Shown here piece by piece: positions 17,504 to 27,003 of a DNA stretch of 64,000 nucleotides; positions within the stretch are counted from its first letter, which is position 1, and every line of letters begins with the position of its first letter. This DNA is from Candidatus Melainabacteria bacterium. Lineage in GTDB: Bacteria > Cyanobacteriota > Vampirovibrionia > Obscuribacterales > Obscuribacteraceae. Location of the stretch: assembly GCA_017307165.1 (NCBI GenBank), contig JAFKGK010000002.1:372001-436000 (forward strand), written 5' to 3'. The translations under genes were made by a program, and so were the position numbers. Below the pieces are notes generated by a model. It was not told the DNA's origin and did not search any database. It saw only the letters and a list, made by a program, of their open reading frames with translations.

Positions 17504-18970
17504 ATGTCCTCCACAGTCAGCGCAATCGGCCAACAATTGCTCGATCTCGAGTTGATCTCCGAAGAGCAGCTAATGACGGCGCAGAACGAGCAGACTCGGA
17601 CTGGAGAACGTCTCACTGTCGTGCTCGAACAATTGGGCTATATCACATATAACCAACTCAAGGACACTTTAGAGTTGCAGTTTGGCGTCAACTTTGTGTC
17701 ATTTAGTCGGACTGCTCCAGACCCTGATATAGCACGTGCAATCCCGCAAGAGATCGCTCGCAAATACAAGATTTTACCAATGCAACAGCAAGGCACCCAC
17801 TATACTGTCGCCATGGTCGATCCTGACGATGCCATTGCCCTTGATCAGGTCAGATCGCAGCTCAAGACTGGACATTTTAAAAAACTCGTTTGCACTGAGG
17901 ACGACCTCGAATACACTCTGGACAGACTATACGCGCCTGTATCCGCCCAAAGCGGAGAGCCAGGCTTAGAGTCAGTCGACAATGCTATGCCGGAGCCTGC
18001 CATAGAGTCAGATCCAGAGCAGGCACCACTGGTAGTGACACCCCCTCCGGCCAAGATGCTGGGCAAAAAGCATCTACAATCGCTTTTTGGCGATGACGAT
18101 GAACTAGACGATTTTGAGAAGCCAGTCAGCCAGCCTGCACAGTCTCCAGCCGTATCGATGCCCGTTGAACCTGACACTGAGACTATTACTGCTCCCAGTC
18201 CTGCTTCTAGTCCTGCTTCTAGTTCTGCTCCCAGCCCAGCTGCATTTAAGTCTCCAGCCAAGGTTTTGCGCAAGGCATTTTCCTTTGGAGATGATGATGA
18301 CGAGGACTTGATGGATTTGCCCAGTCGGACAGCGCCATCAGAGCCTATTGATCAAAACCTGACAAAAGCGCCTCAGGAACAATTGCAAGGTCTTGTGCCC
18401 GCCGCATTACCTGAGACCTTACCTAATGCACTACCTGCTGCACTACCTGCTGCACTAATAGAAGGTGATATAGACAGTCTGTTTAGCTCTGTCGCTAACG
18501 AATTAAGCGAACATGCGCATTCTCAAGGGCATGCTCTTTTACATGGCGAGTCACAGCAAAAATTTCTCGAAGACGTAGTCGAGAACGAACTCGGCAATCT
18601 CGAAGAAATTGACTTCAGACGGATGAAAGAAGCACAGGACGCATCCGTTATGTTGCTGGCACATGAGATAGTCGGCAAGGCCACACTAAAAAAATGCTCG
18701 GATATACATCTGGAGCCTGATCCAGCTGGCGTCTCATTGAGATATTTTTTGCATGGCGACCTACTCGCCGATTGCATCTTGCCTGGTCAAATCCATGATG
18801 GATTGGTCAGCTCTTACAAGATCATCGCTGGTTTAGATCCCAATGTGCGCGACAAACCTCAAGACAAAAAATTTGTCACTCGTGTCGAAGAAGACGACGT
18901 GGAGTTGCGGATTACGACCATGCCAGCCGATGGCGGTGAGATGGTGGCAATTTCGATCCGCTTTATCTAG
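17504..18970 (+). CDS. GspE/PilB-like protein with MshEN domain but no ATPase core
   Basis: 488 residues. Residues 1-140 form a type II secretion/pilus ATPase N-terminal domain (QQLLDLELISEEQLMTAQNEQ, RLTVVLEQLGYI, YKILPMQQQGTHYTVAMVDP). Residues about 150-340 are a Pro/Ala/Asp-rich linker with repeats (SPASSPASS, LPAALPAAL). The end (SDIHLEPDPAGVSLRYFLHG, IIAGLDPNVRDKPQDKKF, LRITTMPADGGEMVAISIRF) matches the GspE segment just before Walker A, and the protein stops there at a TAG. No P-loop follows. Either a natural regulatory paralogue or a truncation product. A TATAAT at 17467-17472 may be its -10 box. Confidence 0.8.
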   Translation: MSSTVSAIGQQLLDLELISEEQLMTAQNEQTRTGERLTVVLEQLGYITYNQLKDTLELQFGVNFVSFSRTAPDPDIARAIPQEIARKYKILPMQQQGTHYTVAMVDPDDAIALDQVRSQLKTGHFKKLVCTEDDLEYTLDRLYAPVSAQSGEPGLESVDNAMPEPAIESDPEQAPLVVTPPPAKMLGKKHLQSLFGDDDELDDFEKPVSQPAQSPAVSMPVEPDTETITAPSPASSPASSSAPSPAAFKSPAKVLRKAFSFGDDDDEDLMDLPSRTAPSEPIDQNLTKAPQEQLQGLVPAALPETLPNALPAALPAALIEGDIDSLFSSVANELSEHAHSQGHALLHGESQQKFLEDVVENELGNLEEIDFRRMKEAQDASVMLLAHEIVGKATLKKCSDIHLEPDPAGVSLRYFLHGDLLADCILPGQIHDGLVSSYKIIAGLDPNVRDKPQDKKFVTRVEEDDVELRITTMPADGGEMVAISIRFI

Positions 18971-19425
18971 GATTTGCTCTCGGGCTGTGGCTCTGTAGTC
19001 GGTGATGATTCGCTCGCAGCATTGTTATTGTTATCGGAGACGACAGTAGACTTGGCCTGCTCAGCGACTTTGTTGCGACCTCGGATGATGATGATACCGC
19101 AGACTACCGCCACCAGAGCAGCAAATGGGACGAGGGTATTTAGCAAAGAAAATATGCCGATAAAAAGCGGATCAGGCCCTGACTCAGACGCATCGATCTT
19201 TACTTCTTCTGATGCACCTTGGCGTAATAATTGAGCTGCTCTCGGCCCTTCGACCTTGATCGGCTCTCCTACTGGCATTTGACTGGCAGCTGTTGGTGCT
19301 GATTGCGTTTTTGCAGGCGGGCTTTGCATTTCATATTGTTTGACTTTTTTGTCTTCTGCGTACGCTGAAGAGCTCATTGCAAACAGAGACAACGACAATA
19401 CGAGCGATTTGGTGATCTTTAGCAC
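18967..19425 (-). CDS. Small exported single-pass membrane protein
   Basis: 152 residues. A signal peptide (ITKSLVLSLSLFAMSSSAYA) is followed by a Pro/Ala-rich stretch, then DPLFIGIFSLLNTLVPFAALV and VAVVCGIIIIRGRN, one or two transmembrane segments ending with Arg/Lys. The tail is Asn/Ser/Glu-rich and low-complexity. Topology would be N-terminus outside and tail inside. No family is recognised. It overlaps the end of the GspE-like gene by four bases, tail to tail. Confidence 0.72.
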   Translation of the reverse strand: MLKITKSLVLSLSLFAMSSSAYAEDKKVKQYEMQSPPAKTQSAPTAASQMPVGEPIKVEGPRAAQLLRQGASEEVKIDASESGPDPLFIGIFSLLNTLVPFAALVAVVCGIIIIRGRNKVAEQAKSTVVSDNNNNAASESSPTTEPQPESKS

Positions 19426-19512
19426 GATAATTCTCGATTAAGTACCGACAAAAACAGGCCCAATTATACTGGAATGTGGAACAATAATTTGCAGTTGTTT
19501 ATCTATTGATGC

Positions 19513-20121
19513 ATGCAAAAGTCAGTCTCCTACTTTCCGTTCGTCGCTCCAGGCCTGCGTTTGGGTCTGAGTTATGGCTTGATTGTCTTTGCTTATGGAC
19601 TGACCGCTTTTTATATGCCATGCATATCGGCTCTGGCCGCCAAGACTAGTGCGCATGCTGCTGTATCTGACAAAGCAGCCATGACCAGTTCGACAATCGT
19701 GATTAAGGCAGAGCCGGACGTGGTCTTTAAGGCTATTATGCAATCTCGCAAGCGAGAACCTGATCGTCGCAAGCTGCTCAAGTATGACAAAAATGCAGCT
19801 TTGATCCAGGAAAAACTATTGGATTGCCCTGTAATAGGCTCTGCAGAAGTAACCTATCAAGAGCTCGAGACACCATCGTCCAGAATTGATTTTCACATGG
19901 TATCGAGCGATAAGCTCAAAACATTTGAAGGTTGCTGGGAGCTGACTCCCTTGCCTGATGGGACGACTCAAGTAAAATTGAGCACCTTTACCGAGCCCAA
20001 GATCTGGGTACCTTTTTCTAAAGAGATCTCTGCAAAATCCACTCTCAAAGACATTATGAGGCGTCTTGCCAATCTAAAAGGCTGGGTAGAGACAGATCTA
20101 GCAGGCGTTCCTCAGGACTAG
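19513..20121 (+). CDS. Exported SRPBCC/START-like domain protein
   Basis: 202 residues. The N-terminal 50 residues include a hydrophobic segment (LGLSYGLIVFAYGLTAFYM) that acts as a signal or anchor. The rest looks like a START/SRPBCC lipid-binding fold: STIVIKAEPDVVFKAI at the first strand, then EVTYQELETPSSRIDFHM, GCWELTPLPDGTTQVKLS and a long C-terminal helix (SAKSTLKDIMRRLANLKGWVE). SRPBCC proteins bind hydrophobic ligands, and the ligand here is unknown. The fold call comes from the pattern only. Confidence 0.65.
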   Translation: MQKSVSYFPFVAPGLRLGLSYGLIVFAYGLTAFYMPCISALAAKTSAHAAVSDKAAMTSSTIVIKAEPDVVFKAIMQSRKREPDRRKLLKYDKNAALIQEKLLDCPVIGSAEVTYQELETPSSRIDFHMVSSDKLKTFEGCWELTPLPDGTTQVKLSTFTEPKIWVPFSKEISAKSTLKDIMRRLANLKGWVETDLAGVPQD

Positions 20122-20147
20122 AGCATTTGTCGACGGGCTGGATTGGC

Positions 20148-21419
20148 TCAATCCCAGGCCGTAGAGAGGTCAAAGCTGTAGCTTTCTTCTTTTTTGCGGG
20201 CCATTTCGCGTTCAGCCTCGGCTTGTGCAGTGCCCGTGCCGACAGGTATGGGTATGTTGCGCAAATTGCCTTGCTGTGGCTGCTGCTGTCCTTGAGGTTG
20301 TAATTGATTTGCTTGAACGACCTGTGGCATGGGCTGCTGCTGGACTTGCGTATTTGGCATAGCTGGAGCATGGCCGTTGCCATAAGTCTGTGGCAAAGGG
20401 ATCTGCACCTGCAACTGGTTGTTTAGTGCAGGCATTGTCGGCATAGGGATGTGGCCAGGATCTTGATACTGAAATCCTCCTGTGGGCGCAAGAGGCGCTG
20501 CCATGGCTGGAGGCGCAACTGGAACTGGCGGTGCAGCCGGAACTGGCGGCGCAACAGGAACTGGTGGTGCAACAGGATTTTGTTGTGGGACTGGGGCAGG
20601 GGGCGTTAGGGTAGCTGGGGTGGTTGCTGTACTAGGGGTAGGCAATGGCATAGAGGAGGAGATATTGTTTGGCTTAGGAGCCTCTGGTATTGGTGCACCC
20701 CAGGCTGTATAAGCGGAATACGGCACATTTGTCGAATCTTGAGAAGCAGCTGGCATGGATGGAGGCACTTGGACTGGCGTGACAGGCTGTACTGGGGGCA
20801 CAGGCTGCACTGGCGCCAATGGCTCGTCAAATTGAGATATCACGGGACTTGCAAAATTAGAATGATTAGAACTATTAGAATTATTAGTTTGACTTGCAGT
20901 GCTAGCAGCAGCTGCTGCTCCAGATCCAGCATATGAGCCTGAGATAGCTCCTGCAAGCGATCCGTTTTTTGCTGACTTGGTGACAAGCGGTATATCAGGC
21001 TGCCAGGGATTGTAAGTCAGAGCTTCTTCTGCCTGTATGACCGGCAATGCCTCCTTGGTGGTGATGCCACCAGCAATATGAGGGATTGTCTGCGATTGCA
21101 TGTGACGCGCAAAAGCCTGCTTTTCATCTGCAACCGTGCCATTGGCTGCCGCATTGCCAAGCCATTCGATTATGCCGTGACTGGTAATACCGGACTGTGC
21201 CATCCGCTCCATGATCATGTTGAGGTATTCGGAAAATTGCGCCGAGGATGGGCCAAACATCTGCTCATACTCTCTGTCGATCCGCATTACATCTTGTTGC
21301 AGCGTTTCGCGTACAACTTCGATTATTTTTTCGACTGTCTTGACGGAGTCTTGTTGGAGCCTCTTGAGCTGCCAATCACCATCCGCATTGCTCCAATTGC
21401 CTTGCACTGTATTTTCCAA
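20148..21419 (-). CDS. Proline/glutamine-rich low-complexity protein
   Basis: 423 residues. The first 140 are helical and ordered (KTVEKIIEVVRETLQQDVMR, EYLNMIMERMAQSGITSHG). From about residue 180 the protein is disordered and repetitive: VQPVPPVQPVTPVQVPP, then PVPVAPPVPAAPPVPVAPP and Gln-rich VQQQPMPQVV. The C-terminus (AEAEREMARKKEESYSF) is charged. No signal peptide is clear. The start at 21419 is a TTG without a good ribosome binding site; GTG at 21405-21407 is an alternative. Such proteins often act as flexible scaffolds. Function unknown. Confidence 0.65.
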   Translation of the reverse strand: MENTVQGNWSNADGDWQLKRLQQDSVKTVEKIIEVVRETLQQDVMRIDREYEQMFGPSSAQFSEYLNMIMERMAQSGITSHGIIEWLGNAAANGTVADEKQAFARHMQSQTIPHIAGGITTKEALPVIQAEEALTYNPWQPDIPLVTKSAKNGSLAGAISGSYAGSGAAAAASTASQTNNSNSSNHSNFASPVISQFDEPLAPVQPVPPVQPVTPVQVPPSMPAASQDSTNVPYSAYTAWGAPIPEAPKPNNISSSMPLPTPSTATTPATLTPPAPVPQQNPVAPPVPVAPPVPAAPPVPVAPPAMAAPLAPTGGFQYQDPGHIPMPTMPALNNQLQVQIPLPQTYGNGHAPAMPNTQVQQQPMPQVVQANQLQPQGQQQPQQGNLRNIPIPVGTGTAQAEAEREMARKKEESYSFDLSTAWD

Positions 21420-21522
21420 ATATAAACCACGCCTTATGTGCTATACCCGATCCAGGCAAATTGAAGCGCTGCTTAGCCTTCCCGGCTTATTTTTCTTAAA
21501 AATTATCAGATATAATCTAGCG

Positions 21523-22362
21523 ATGAAAAACATGCGCATCTTGACTTTTTTGGCATCAATCAGCCTTGCTCTTCAACCACAGGCTTTCGCCGCTGGTGAT
21601 GATTGGCAAAGGCATTACGATGTCGGTAAGGACTTTTTGGATCGCCAGCAATATCAGCTTGCGGTCAAGGAATTTGACCTCTCGCTCAAGCAAAAAGTCA
21701 CCCCAAAGGCCTTAGTCGATCGTGGCACTTGCCGCTCAGAGATGGGCAAATACCAAGAAGCACTCGCCGATCTCGATCAGGCGATCAGGATGTCGCCCGA
21801 TTTTGGGCTGGCCCATGTCAATCGTGGCGTCGTCTACTTTAGGACAGGGCAAGCAGACAAGGCTATCGCCGATTTTGATCGGGCCCTCCTAATCAATGGC
21901 AACGATCAATATGCTATGGTCAACCGGGCAGGCGCATACATGATGTTGCCTGCAAGCAAAGCAGCCATACTCGCTCAAAATACCGAAAAATTGTTGGATG
22001 CAACAAACTGGCGCATAGATCTGGCCGGTCATGCAGCTGTTTTGACTGCCCTCACGTACAATGCGGGTAAGCAACCCGATAAGGCCAGAGCATTGATGCA
22101 AAAGGCTTTAAATAAACTCGATCGTCTGCACTGGCCCTATCCTGTCTGCAAGTATCTCCTGGGCAAGGCAAAAGAAGAAGATGTGCTAGAAGCTTCGGCT
22201 GATAGCACTTATGATCTGACCCAGGCTCAGGCTTTTCTTGCCATAGACTTGCTCAACAAGGGTGATAAGGCCAGGGCAAGAGAAAAACTCTCTTTTGTCA
22301 CCAGGCATGGCACCGTCAATAGTGTCGAATACTGGTTGGCCAAATATCTGAGCAAGCCATGA
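21523..22362 (+). CDS. Exported TPR-repeat protein
   Basis: 279 residues from the ATG at 21523-21525. The signal peptide is MRILTFLASISLALQPQAFA. Three TPR units are clear: WQRHYDVGKDFLDRQQYQLAV, LVDRGTCRSEMGKYQEALAD and AHVNRGVVYFRTGQADKAIAD, followed by further helical pairs. TATAAT at 21511-21516 ends only six bases before the ATG, so the transcript is probably leaderless. The stop overlaps the start of a histidine kinase gene (ATGA), which suggests this protein may sense or scaffold for the two-component pair. Confidence 0.82.
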   Translation: MKNMRILTFLASISLALQPQAFAAGDDWQRHYDVGKDFLDRQQYQLAVKEFDLSLKQKVTPKALVDRGTCRSEMGKYQEALADLDQAIRMSPDFGLAHVNRGVVYFRTGQADKAIADFDRALLINGNDQYAMVNRAGAYMMLPASKAAILAQNTEKLLDATNWRIDLAGHAAVLTALTYNAGKQPDKARALMQKALNKLDRLHWPYPVCKYLLGKAKEEDVLEASADSTYDLTQAQAFLAIDLLNKGDKARAREKLSFVTRHGTVNSVEYWLAKYLSKP

Positions 22363-23267
22363 GCGCGCCAGCAGGCAACCTCGATTTTTACGCTATCATC
22401 ATTGCTTTTGCGGTCATCATGGCTGCTGGCACCAGACATGCTGTCGCCGCCGCCAGCTTGCTTTTGATTGTATTGATCATCTGCAATGAAATTTTTCATT
22501 GGGGCGCACCATATTTGGGCTTTTCTCTCGGCACTCTCGCAGCCTATCTGCTAGTCCAAAGACTAGAGCTCCATAGGAACGATATACCCTTGCAGTTAAA
22601 ACAAAGGCAACTTACGACAGCTCACTTGCAAATGGTCCGCCAGGCCGAAGAAGAGCGCAGGATGTTTGCAATGCACCTACACGATCATGTACTCAATCAA
22701 ATCAAGGATCTAAAGGACAGCATAGTTGCCGATCGAGACTCAGCCCAGGTACTTGAGTCGGTAAACAAAATCGATGGGGAGATCCGCAATATCATGGAGC
22801 ATCTCTATCCGTCGACCCTCACCAATTTAGGCTTGAGAGCAGCTCTGGATGCTCTCGTCCATCACAGTGCCAGTCTAGATCGCAAGGGGCAGGTACGCAT
22901 GCGACTCGACACACGAGAGTTTGATCGATACGACCAACTCAAAGATTACCAGGAGCTATTTGTCTACCGTTTTGCTCAGGAAGCAATAGCCAACGCCCTG
23001 AGGCATAGCGGTGCTTCGACCATCATCCTCACTGTCAGCGATAAGTCATCCGCGCTTGGTCAAATGATGCGGGTAGAAATAAAAGATGATGGATGCGGTC
23101 TGCCGGAAGCGCCCGAAGCGAGGAAAAACAGTCGAGGGATGGCATATATGCAGATGAAGGCCGACCTGCTCGATGCGGTATTTGCAATCGAGCGACCAGC
23201 GCAAGGTCCAGGGACTGTGGTATCGCTTATGGTGCCTCTCAGAGGAGCAGATCGGGTAGATGGTTGA
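22359..23267 (+). CDS. Membrane sensor histidine kinase (NarL-partner type)
   Basis: 302 residues. Two or three N-terminal membrane segments (YAIIIAFAVIMAAG, AVAAASLLLIVLIICNE, APYLGFSLGTLAAYLLV) leave almost no external sensor domain. A HisKA_3-type dimerisation helix follows (EEERRMFAMHLHDHVLNQI, likely phospho-His108). The HATPase domain has the N box EAIANALRHSG, the G1 box IKDDGCGLPEAP, and GMAYMQMKADLLDA. It would phosphorylate the response regulator encoded directly downstream, with which it overlaps by 8 bases. It overlaps the preceding TPR gene by 4 bases. Confidence 0.88.
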   Translation: MSAPAGNLDFYAIIIAFAVIMAAGTRHAVAAASLLLIVLIICNEIFHWGAPYLGFSLGTLAAYLLVQRLELHRNDIPLQLKQRQLTTAHLQMVRQAEEERRMFAMHLHDHVLNQIKDLKDSIVADRDSAQVLESVNKIDGEIRNIMEHLYPSTLTNLGLRAALDALVHHSASLDRKGQVRMRLDTREFDRYDQLKDYQELFVYRFAQEAIANALRHSGASTIILTVSDKSSALGQMMRVEIKDDGCGLPEAPEARKNSRGMAYMQMKADLLDAVFAIERPAQGPGTVVSLMVPLRGADRVDG

Positions 23268-24048
23268 TAAGACGACAAGCATACTAATTGCCGATGATCT
23301 TGCGTCAATGCGCAAACATGCCAGAGACGTCATCCAGGCATTTTTTGCCAGGTGCATCGATGACGCACAACCGGTGTTTTACGAAGCTCAAAGCGGGGCT
23401 GCCGCCGAAAAGGCCTGCACCGACAGGAGTGGAACATTTGGTCTCATTGTATTGGACATTTCAATGCAAGATCAAACTGGTATCAAGACGGCCAAAAATA
23501 TCTGGCATAAATATCCAGGGACAAAGATTCTTTTTTGGTCTCAATACGACCATGAGGCCTATATCCGTGAAATCGGCAAGATCGTTCCGGACGAGGCCAT
23601 CCATGGATATCTGCTCAAGTCTCAGGCAGATGAGGTATTTGCTGAGGCACTGCAATTGATGCTGGTGCAGGACTTGCCTTATATCAATCCGCGACTAGAA
23701 AAAATCCGCGAGCGCACAACCACTCGTGGTGCGGCCATCTCTGACAGCGAATACGAGACTTTGATGGATATTTGTACTGGCCTAACGGATAAGGCAATCG
23801 CTCTTAAAGAGCATGTCTCCTACCGAGGAGCCCAAAATCGTATGGCAACACTCTTGCAAAAACTCAGTCCACAAATAGACCATGTAAAAGAGTCGGCAGG
23901 CATGGAAGTCTATAATCCACGCGCCAGGCTAATACTGGAGGCCTTCAAGCGAGGCCTGATTACACAGGATGCCATAGCCGAGAGAGAGGCGGCTTTGACA
24001 CAATGGTTGTTTACTGAGTTTGGTTTTGAGAGTGCCCAACAGGACTGA
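23260..24048 (+). CDS. Response regulator with REC domain and divergent LuxR-type HTH
   Basis: 262 residues. The receiver domain has the acidic pair Asp12/Asp13 (ILIADD), phospho-acceptor Asp66 (IVLDIS) and the conserved Lys120 (GYLLKS). The output region ISDSEYETLMDICTGLTDKAI then GAQNRMATLLQKL matches the position and rhythm of a LuxR/NarL HTH but is strongly diverged. A 50-residue C-terminal extension (RARLILEAFKRGLI) is unusual. It starts at ATG 23260 inside the kinase gene. Its end overlaps a convergent lipoprotein gene by 38 bases. Confidence 0.85.
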   Translation: MVDKTTSILIADDLASMRKHARDVIQAFFARCIDDAQPVFYEAQSGAAAEKACTDRSGTFGLIVLDISMQDQTGIKTAKNIWHKYPGTKILFWSQYDHEAYIREIGKIVPDEAIHGYLLKSQADEVFAEALQLMLVQDLPYINPRLEKIRERTTTRGAAISDSEYETLMDICTGLTDKAIALKEHVSYRGAQNRMATLLQKLSPQIDHVKESAGMEVYNPRARLILEAFKRGLITQDAIAEREAALTQWLFTEFGFESAQQD

Positions 24049-24787
24049 TAGACAGTCTTTGCTCGAGATAGTCTCGGGTGTTTGGAAAGTATCGCATAAG
24101 ATCGTCCGAATATTGGTCTTTACCGCCTAGCAGGGCTGCAAAGGTCTCGGCACATGTCTCGCGAGGCCCCCAGTCATCTTGTTTGCAGAAGGTCCAGAGC
24201 TTGTCGCGTAGCTCTGGAGGCAATGCCATTTTGTCGCGGTCGTGAGCAGCTCTCAGCTGAGGGCTCTTGCTGATAGTCTCCATGTCGTCAAAGACTTGAA
24301 AGCACATATTGAGTGCTTGCAATTTGATAAATTGTGGCGGTCTCGCGGCGCCCAGTTCGGTCGTTTTGCGCAATTTGGGCCTTTCGTAGATGTTCATATC
24401 TTGCCCGTAGATGCGTCCGGGTAATTCGGCAAGATTGAGAGCAGGAGTATCTTCGGGGAGATCATTATTTTTGATGGCATCTGGCCAGCGATCGATGAGA
24501 TTAGGAGAAATCGTGATGCGAGCTTGACTGGCGTCGAGCTTTTTGCGCATTTGTGAAGGCAGAGTTTCAACTGCTTGCGCAATGGCTGTACGACTGGCCT
24601 CTGATACAGGGGGATGCCCCATCAAGGGCTCAGTGACAAAGATACGGCTGGCTAGTCCAACTGCCGGATGAGCAGGTTTGGGCGGCGTCGCAACCTCGTT
24701 CTGGCTGCACGAGGAGAGACAAAAGGGCGAGATCGATACCACTGCCAAGCACACTGCCTTTGAAAATATCAATTTGTTTGCGATCAA
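24011..24787 (-). CDS. Lipoprotein of unknown function
   Basis: 258 residues. The signal peptide ends in the lipobox LSSC with Cys27 as lipidation site. The mature protein is helical and charged, with PPVSEASRTAIAQAVETLPS, MRKKLDASQARITISPNLID, and a Cys-containing C-terminal part (FCKQDDWGPRETCAETFAAL). The segment LPSQMRKKLDASQARITI hints at a secreted metal-dependent or M-type hydrolase-like fold, but no zinc motif is present. Its start overlaps the stop of the upstream 719-residue gene (ATGA). Confidence 0.72.
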   Translation of the reverse strand: MIANKLIFSKAVCLAVVSISPFCLSSCSQNEVATPPKPAHPAVGLASRIFVTEPLMGHPPVSEASRTAIAQAVETLPSQMRKKLDASQARITISPNLIDRWPDAIKNNDLPEDTPALNLAELPGRIYGQDMNIYERPKLRKTTELGAARPPQFIKLQALNMCFQVFDDMETISKSPQLRAAHDRDKMALPPELRDKLWTFCKQDDWGPRETCAETFAALLGGKDQYSDDLMRYFPNTRDYLEQRLSISPVGHSQNQTQ

Positions 24788-26943
24788 TCCCGGTTTCCTT
24801 TTGGTTTTTGCTTATAATCCACGATCCGATCTCCATCCTGGATCTCAAAATGATTATCGTCCTCCGCTACTGTAGAGATCAGATCGTTTTTTATGAGGGC
24901 CTTTCGATATATCGCCGGACTATCAAACCATTCTTTGTCTTTTTTTGTACTGCTTTCGCCTGGTATAGTTTGGACTACTTGTTTGATATTTTTATCAGCA
25001 CCGGACAGTATGCGGGCTAGATGCTCGTATACGGCCTCGTCATCGATTTGCGATGATTCTACTATGGTGACTAGCTCGGCCTTATCGGCGATCTTGTGAT
25101 ACTTGCCCGCAAAATAGGCATTGATATCCTCTAACAATGGCAAGCGCAGCTGTTGTCGCTCCTTTAGTCTGATTATGCGCTTGCCCTCGAGGTATTCTTC
25201 TTGGATTGCCGCCATATTGAGGTCAGCGATCAAATGAGCGACGGAGGCATTGTTAAAGAGCTCGCGCGCGATACCGTCAATAGTATCACCCTCGCGCACG
25301 CGAAGCACCGGTCGCATTGCCTGTCCATCTGCAAGGGTATATTGCGACTCAAGTCTCTGATAAATATTTAGATTGGAGCCGGATTCATCGTCATTGAGCC
25401 GGTTTTTGGCAGCCACAGCCAGGGCAAAAACCAAGACAAAGGTCACATCGGCGCTGCCAATGTAGCGGTCGCTCTTGATGCGATTGCATTGCGCTGCAAA
25501 ATACTGCTTTACCGTATTTTGGGAGACCTTGTCGCCAGATGCCTGCGAAAACCTGACGTCAAAGGCTTTTGCAGAATTAGCTTTAGCACTGGATTGAGAT
25601 CTAGAGTCAGCAATCCTAATCTCGCCCCCAGAGACTTGTCCTGGACCATAGTCGGCCTTGTGTGGTAATTGTACTTTTATCTTTGCAGGAGCCTCAAAGA
25701 TCCTTAGCGCCATTGCTGATTTGTAGATCGGCATCTCACGATGATTGGGCTTGACCGGGGCATTTTTGGCCGGCTGAGTCCGGTGAAACAAGTCCGCCAC
25801 GGTCATCATCAGGCGCATTCTTTCAGCTCGTGGCTGACCAAAATATCTCTGCAGGGTGACCGTACCGCTAGTAAAGCATTTGACTGTATGGCTCACGGAA
25901 ATTGGTATCGCCCGTGGTGGACGCGTGCGCAATAAGTAACTTTCAAATCTTTCGCTTTTGGCGACGTGCCAGAGCGGATTTTTATAATCCCCTTTGAGCC
26001 TGGCCACTATCAAGAAGGGCTTGCCTCGATCAAGATCTGCATGCACTTTATCTTGTTTAGAGGCGAGTCTAGGAACGAGACGCAGGACAGCAAAGCCATC
26101 GTATTTGCTTTGAAAACGCTCGATGTCTTTGTCCTTGAAAATGCGAGCCAATTGCTCCAGTGCTGGATGCCGCTCAATATTGGCTCGATACAATGACTGC
26201 ACCAATCTACTGATCACAACAGGGGTATCAAGATTGCCTCTGGGACGGACATGCATCTCACTGCTTGAGCCAGAAGCCGTGTCGCAGATTTTTCTCATTT
26301 CTCGGATAAAGCTGATCTTTTGCAGCAAAGGCGCTGTTGCGGGAGGCCTCTCGATAAATCTCTCCATTGGTGCCTGCCACGGTTTGCTCCCTTGCGATCT
26401 TTGCAATGCTGGCTTTTCAATTGCTGTTTTATCAGTATTTGATCTTTCGACAGGTCTATTTTGAGAATGATCTATTTTGGTGGAGCCTAAGGGCTCTGAT
26501 TTCTTTGGCAATGCTTCTTTAGCAATCGACGCTTTATCTGCTTTTAGCGCTTGTTGAGCCTGCTGAGCATTTTGAACGGCCCTGGCCTTGCCCGAGACCA
26601 AAATATCTATATCCCGGCTAAGCGTGTCTTTGTTGTAAAAAGGCAGTTTGGCAGGCAGCTCATTGTGGATGCGACGATATACTTCTATGGCCTTGAGATC
26701 CGCGGGTGATAATTTGCGCTCGGGCAAGGCGTTTTGGATCAAGTCTCTGCCCCTTACATATTGCAGGGACATCTTGGCTGGGACTGCATCGGCAAACTTT
26801 TCCTCTACCGTATAGCCTGCCTGCCCGGACACCTGATTGACCAGGTCGTTTTGCATGCGACCGAGGCGCTTGAGGATCTCATCTAGAGGGGAAGCTAAGG
26901 GCGATTTAATTGGCAAATTGGCCTGGGAGTCATCTTTTTGCAT
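24784..26943 (-). CDS. Large protein with C-terminal LysM-like domain
   Basis: 719 residues from the ATG at 26941-26943, which is preceded by AGGGA at 7 bases. No signal peptide is visible. The N-terminal 250 residues are helical and charged. The central part is unrecognised. Near residue 560-610 a LysM-like module reads VLRVREGDTIDGIARELFN followed by ASVAHLIADLNMA and a closing IIRLKERQQLRLP, as in phage-tail or FimV-type LysM proteins. It is translationally coupled to the lipoprotein downstream. Binding to peptidoglycan is possible but not shown. Confidence 0.65.
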   Translation of the reverse strand: MQKDDSQANLPIKSPLASPLDEILKRLGRMQNDLVNQVSGQAGYTVEEKFADAVPAKMSLQYVRGRDLIQNALPERKLSPADLKAIEVYRRIHNELPAKLPFYNKDTLSRDIDILVSGKARAVQNAQQAQQALKADKASIAKEALPKKSEPLGSTKIDHSQNRPVERSNTDKTAIEKPALQRSQGSKPWQAPMERFIERPPATAPLLQKISFIREMRKICDTASGSSSEMHVRPRGNLDTPVVISRLVQSLYRANIERHPALEQLARIFKDKDIERFQSKYDGFAVLRLVPRLASKQDKVHADLDRGKPFLIVARLKGDYKNPLWHVAKSERFESYLLRTRPPRAIPISVSHTVKCFTSGTVTLQRYFGQPRAERMRLMMTVADLFHRTQPAKNAPVKPNHREMPIYKSAMALRIFEAPAKIKVQLPHKADYGPGQVSGGEIRIADSRSQSSAKANSAKAFDVRFSQASGDKVSQNTVKQYFAAQCNRIKSDRYIGSADVTFVLVFALAVAAKNRLNDDESGSNLNIYQRLESQYTLADGQAMRPVLRVREGDTIDGIARELFNNASVAHLIADLNMAAIQEEYLEGKRIIRLKERQQLRLPLLEDINAYFAGKYHKIADKAELVTIVESSQIDDEAVYEHLARILSGADKNIKQVVQTIPGESSTKKDKEWFDSPAIYRKALIKNDLISTVAEDDNHFEIQDGDRIVDYKQKPKGNRD

Positions 26944-27003
26944 GGTCAATCCCTAAGAGGCGGCGACACTGGCTTCCAAGACTTTTTACCCATAATTATC
27001 GGA

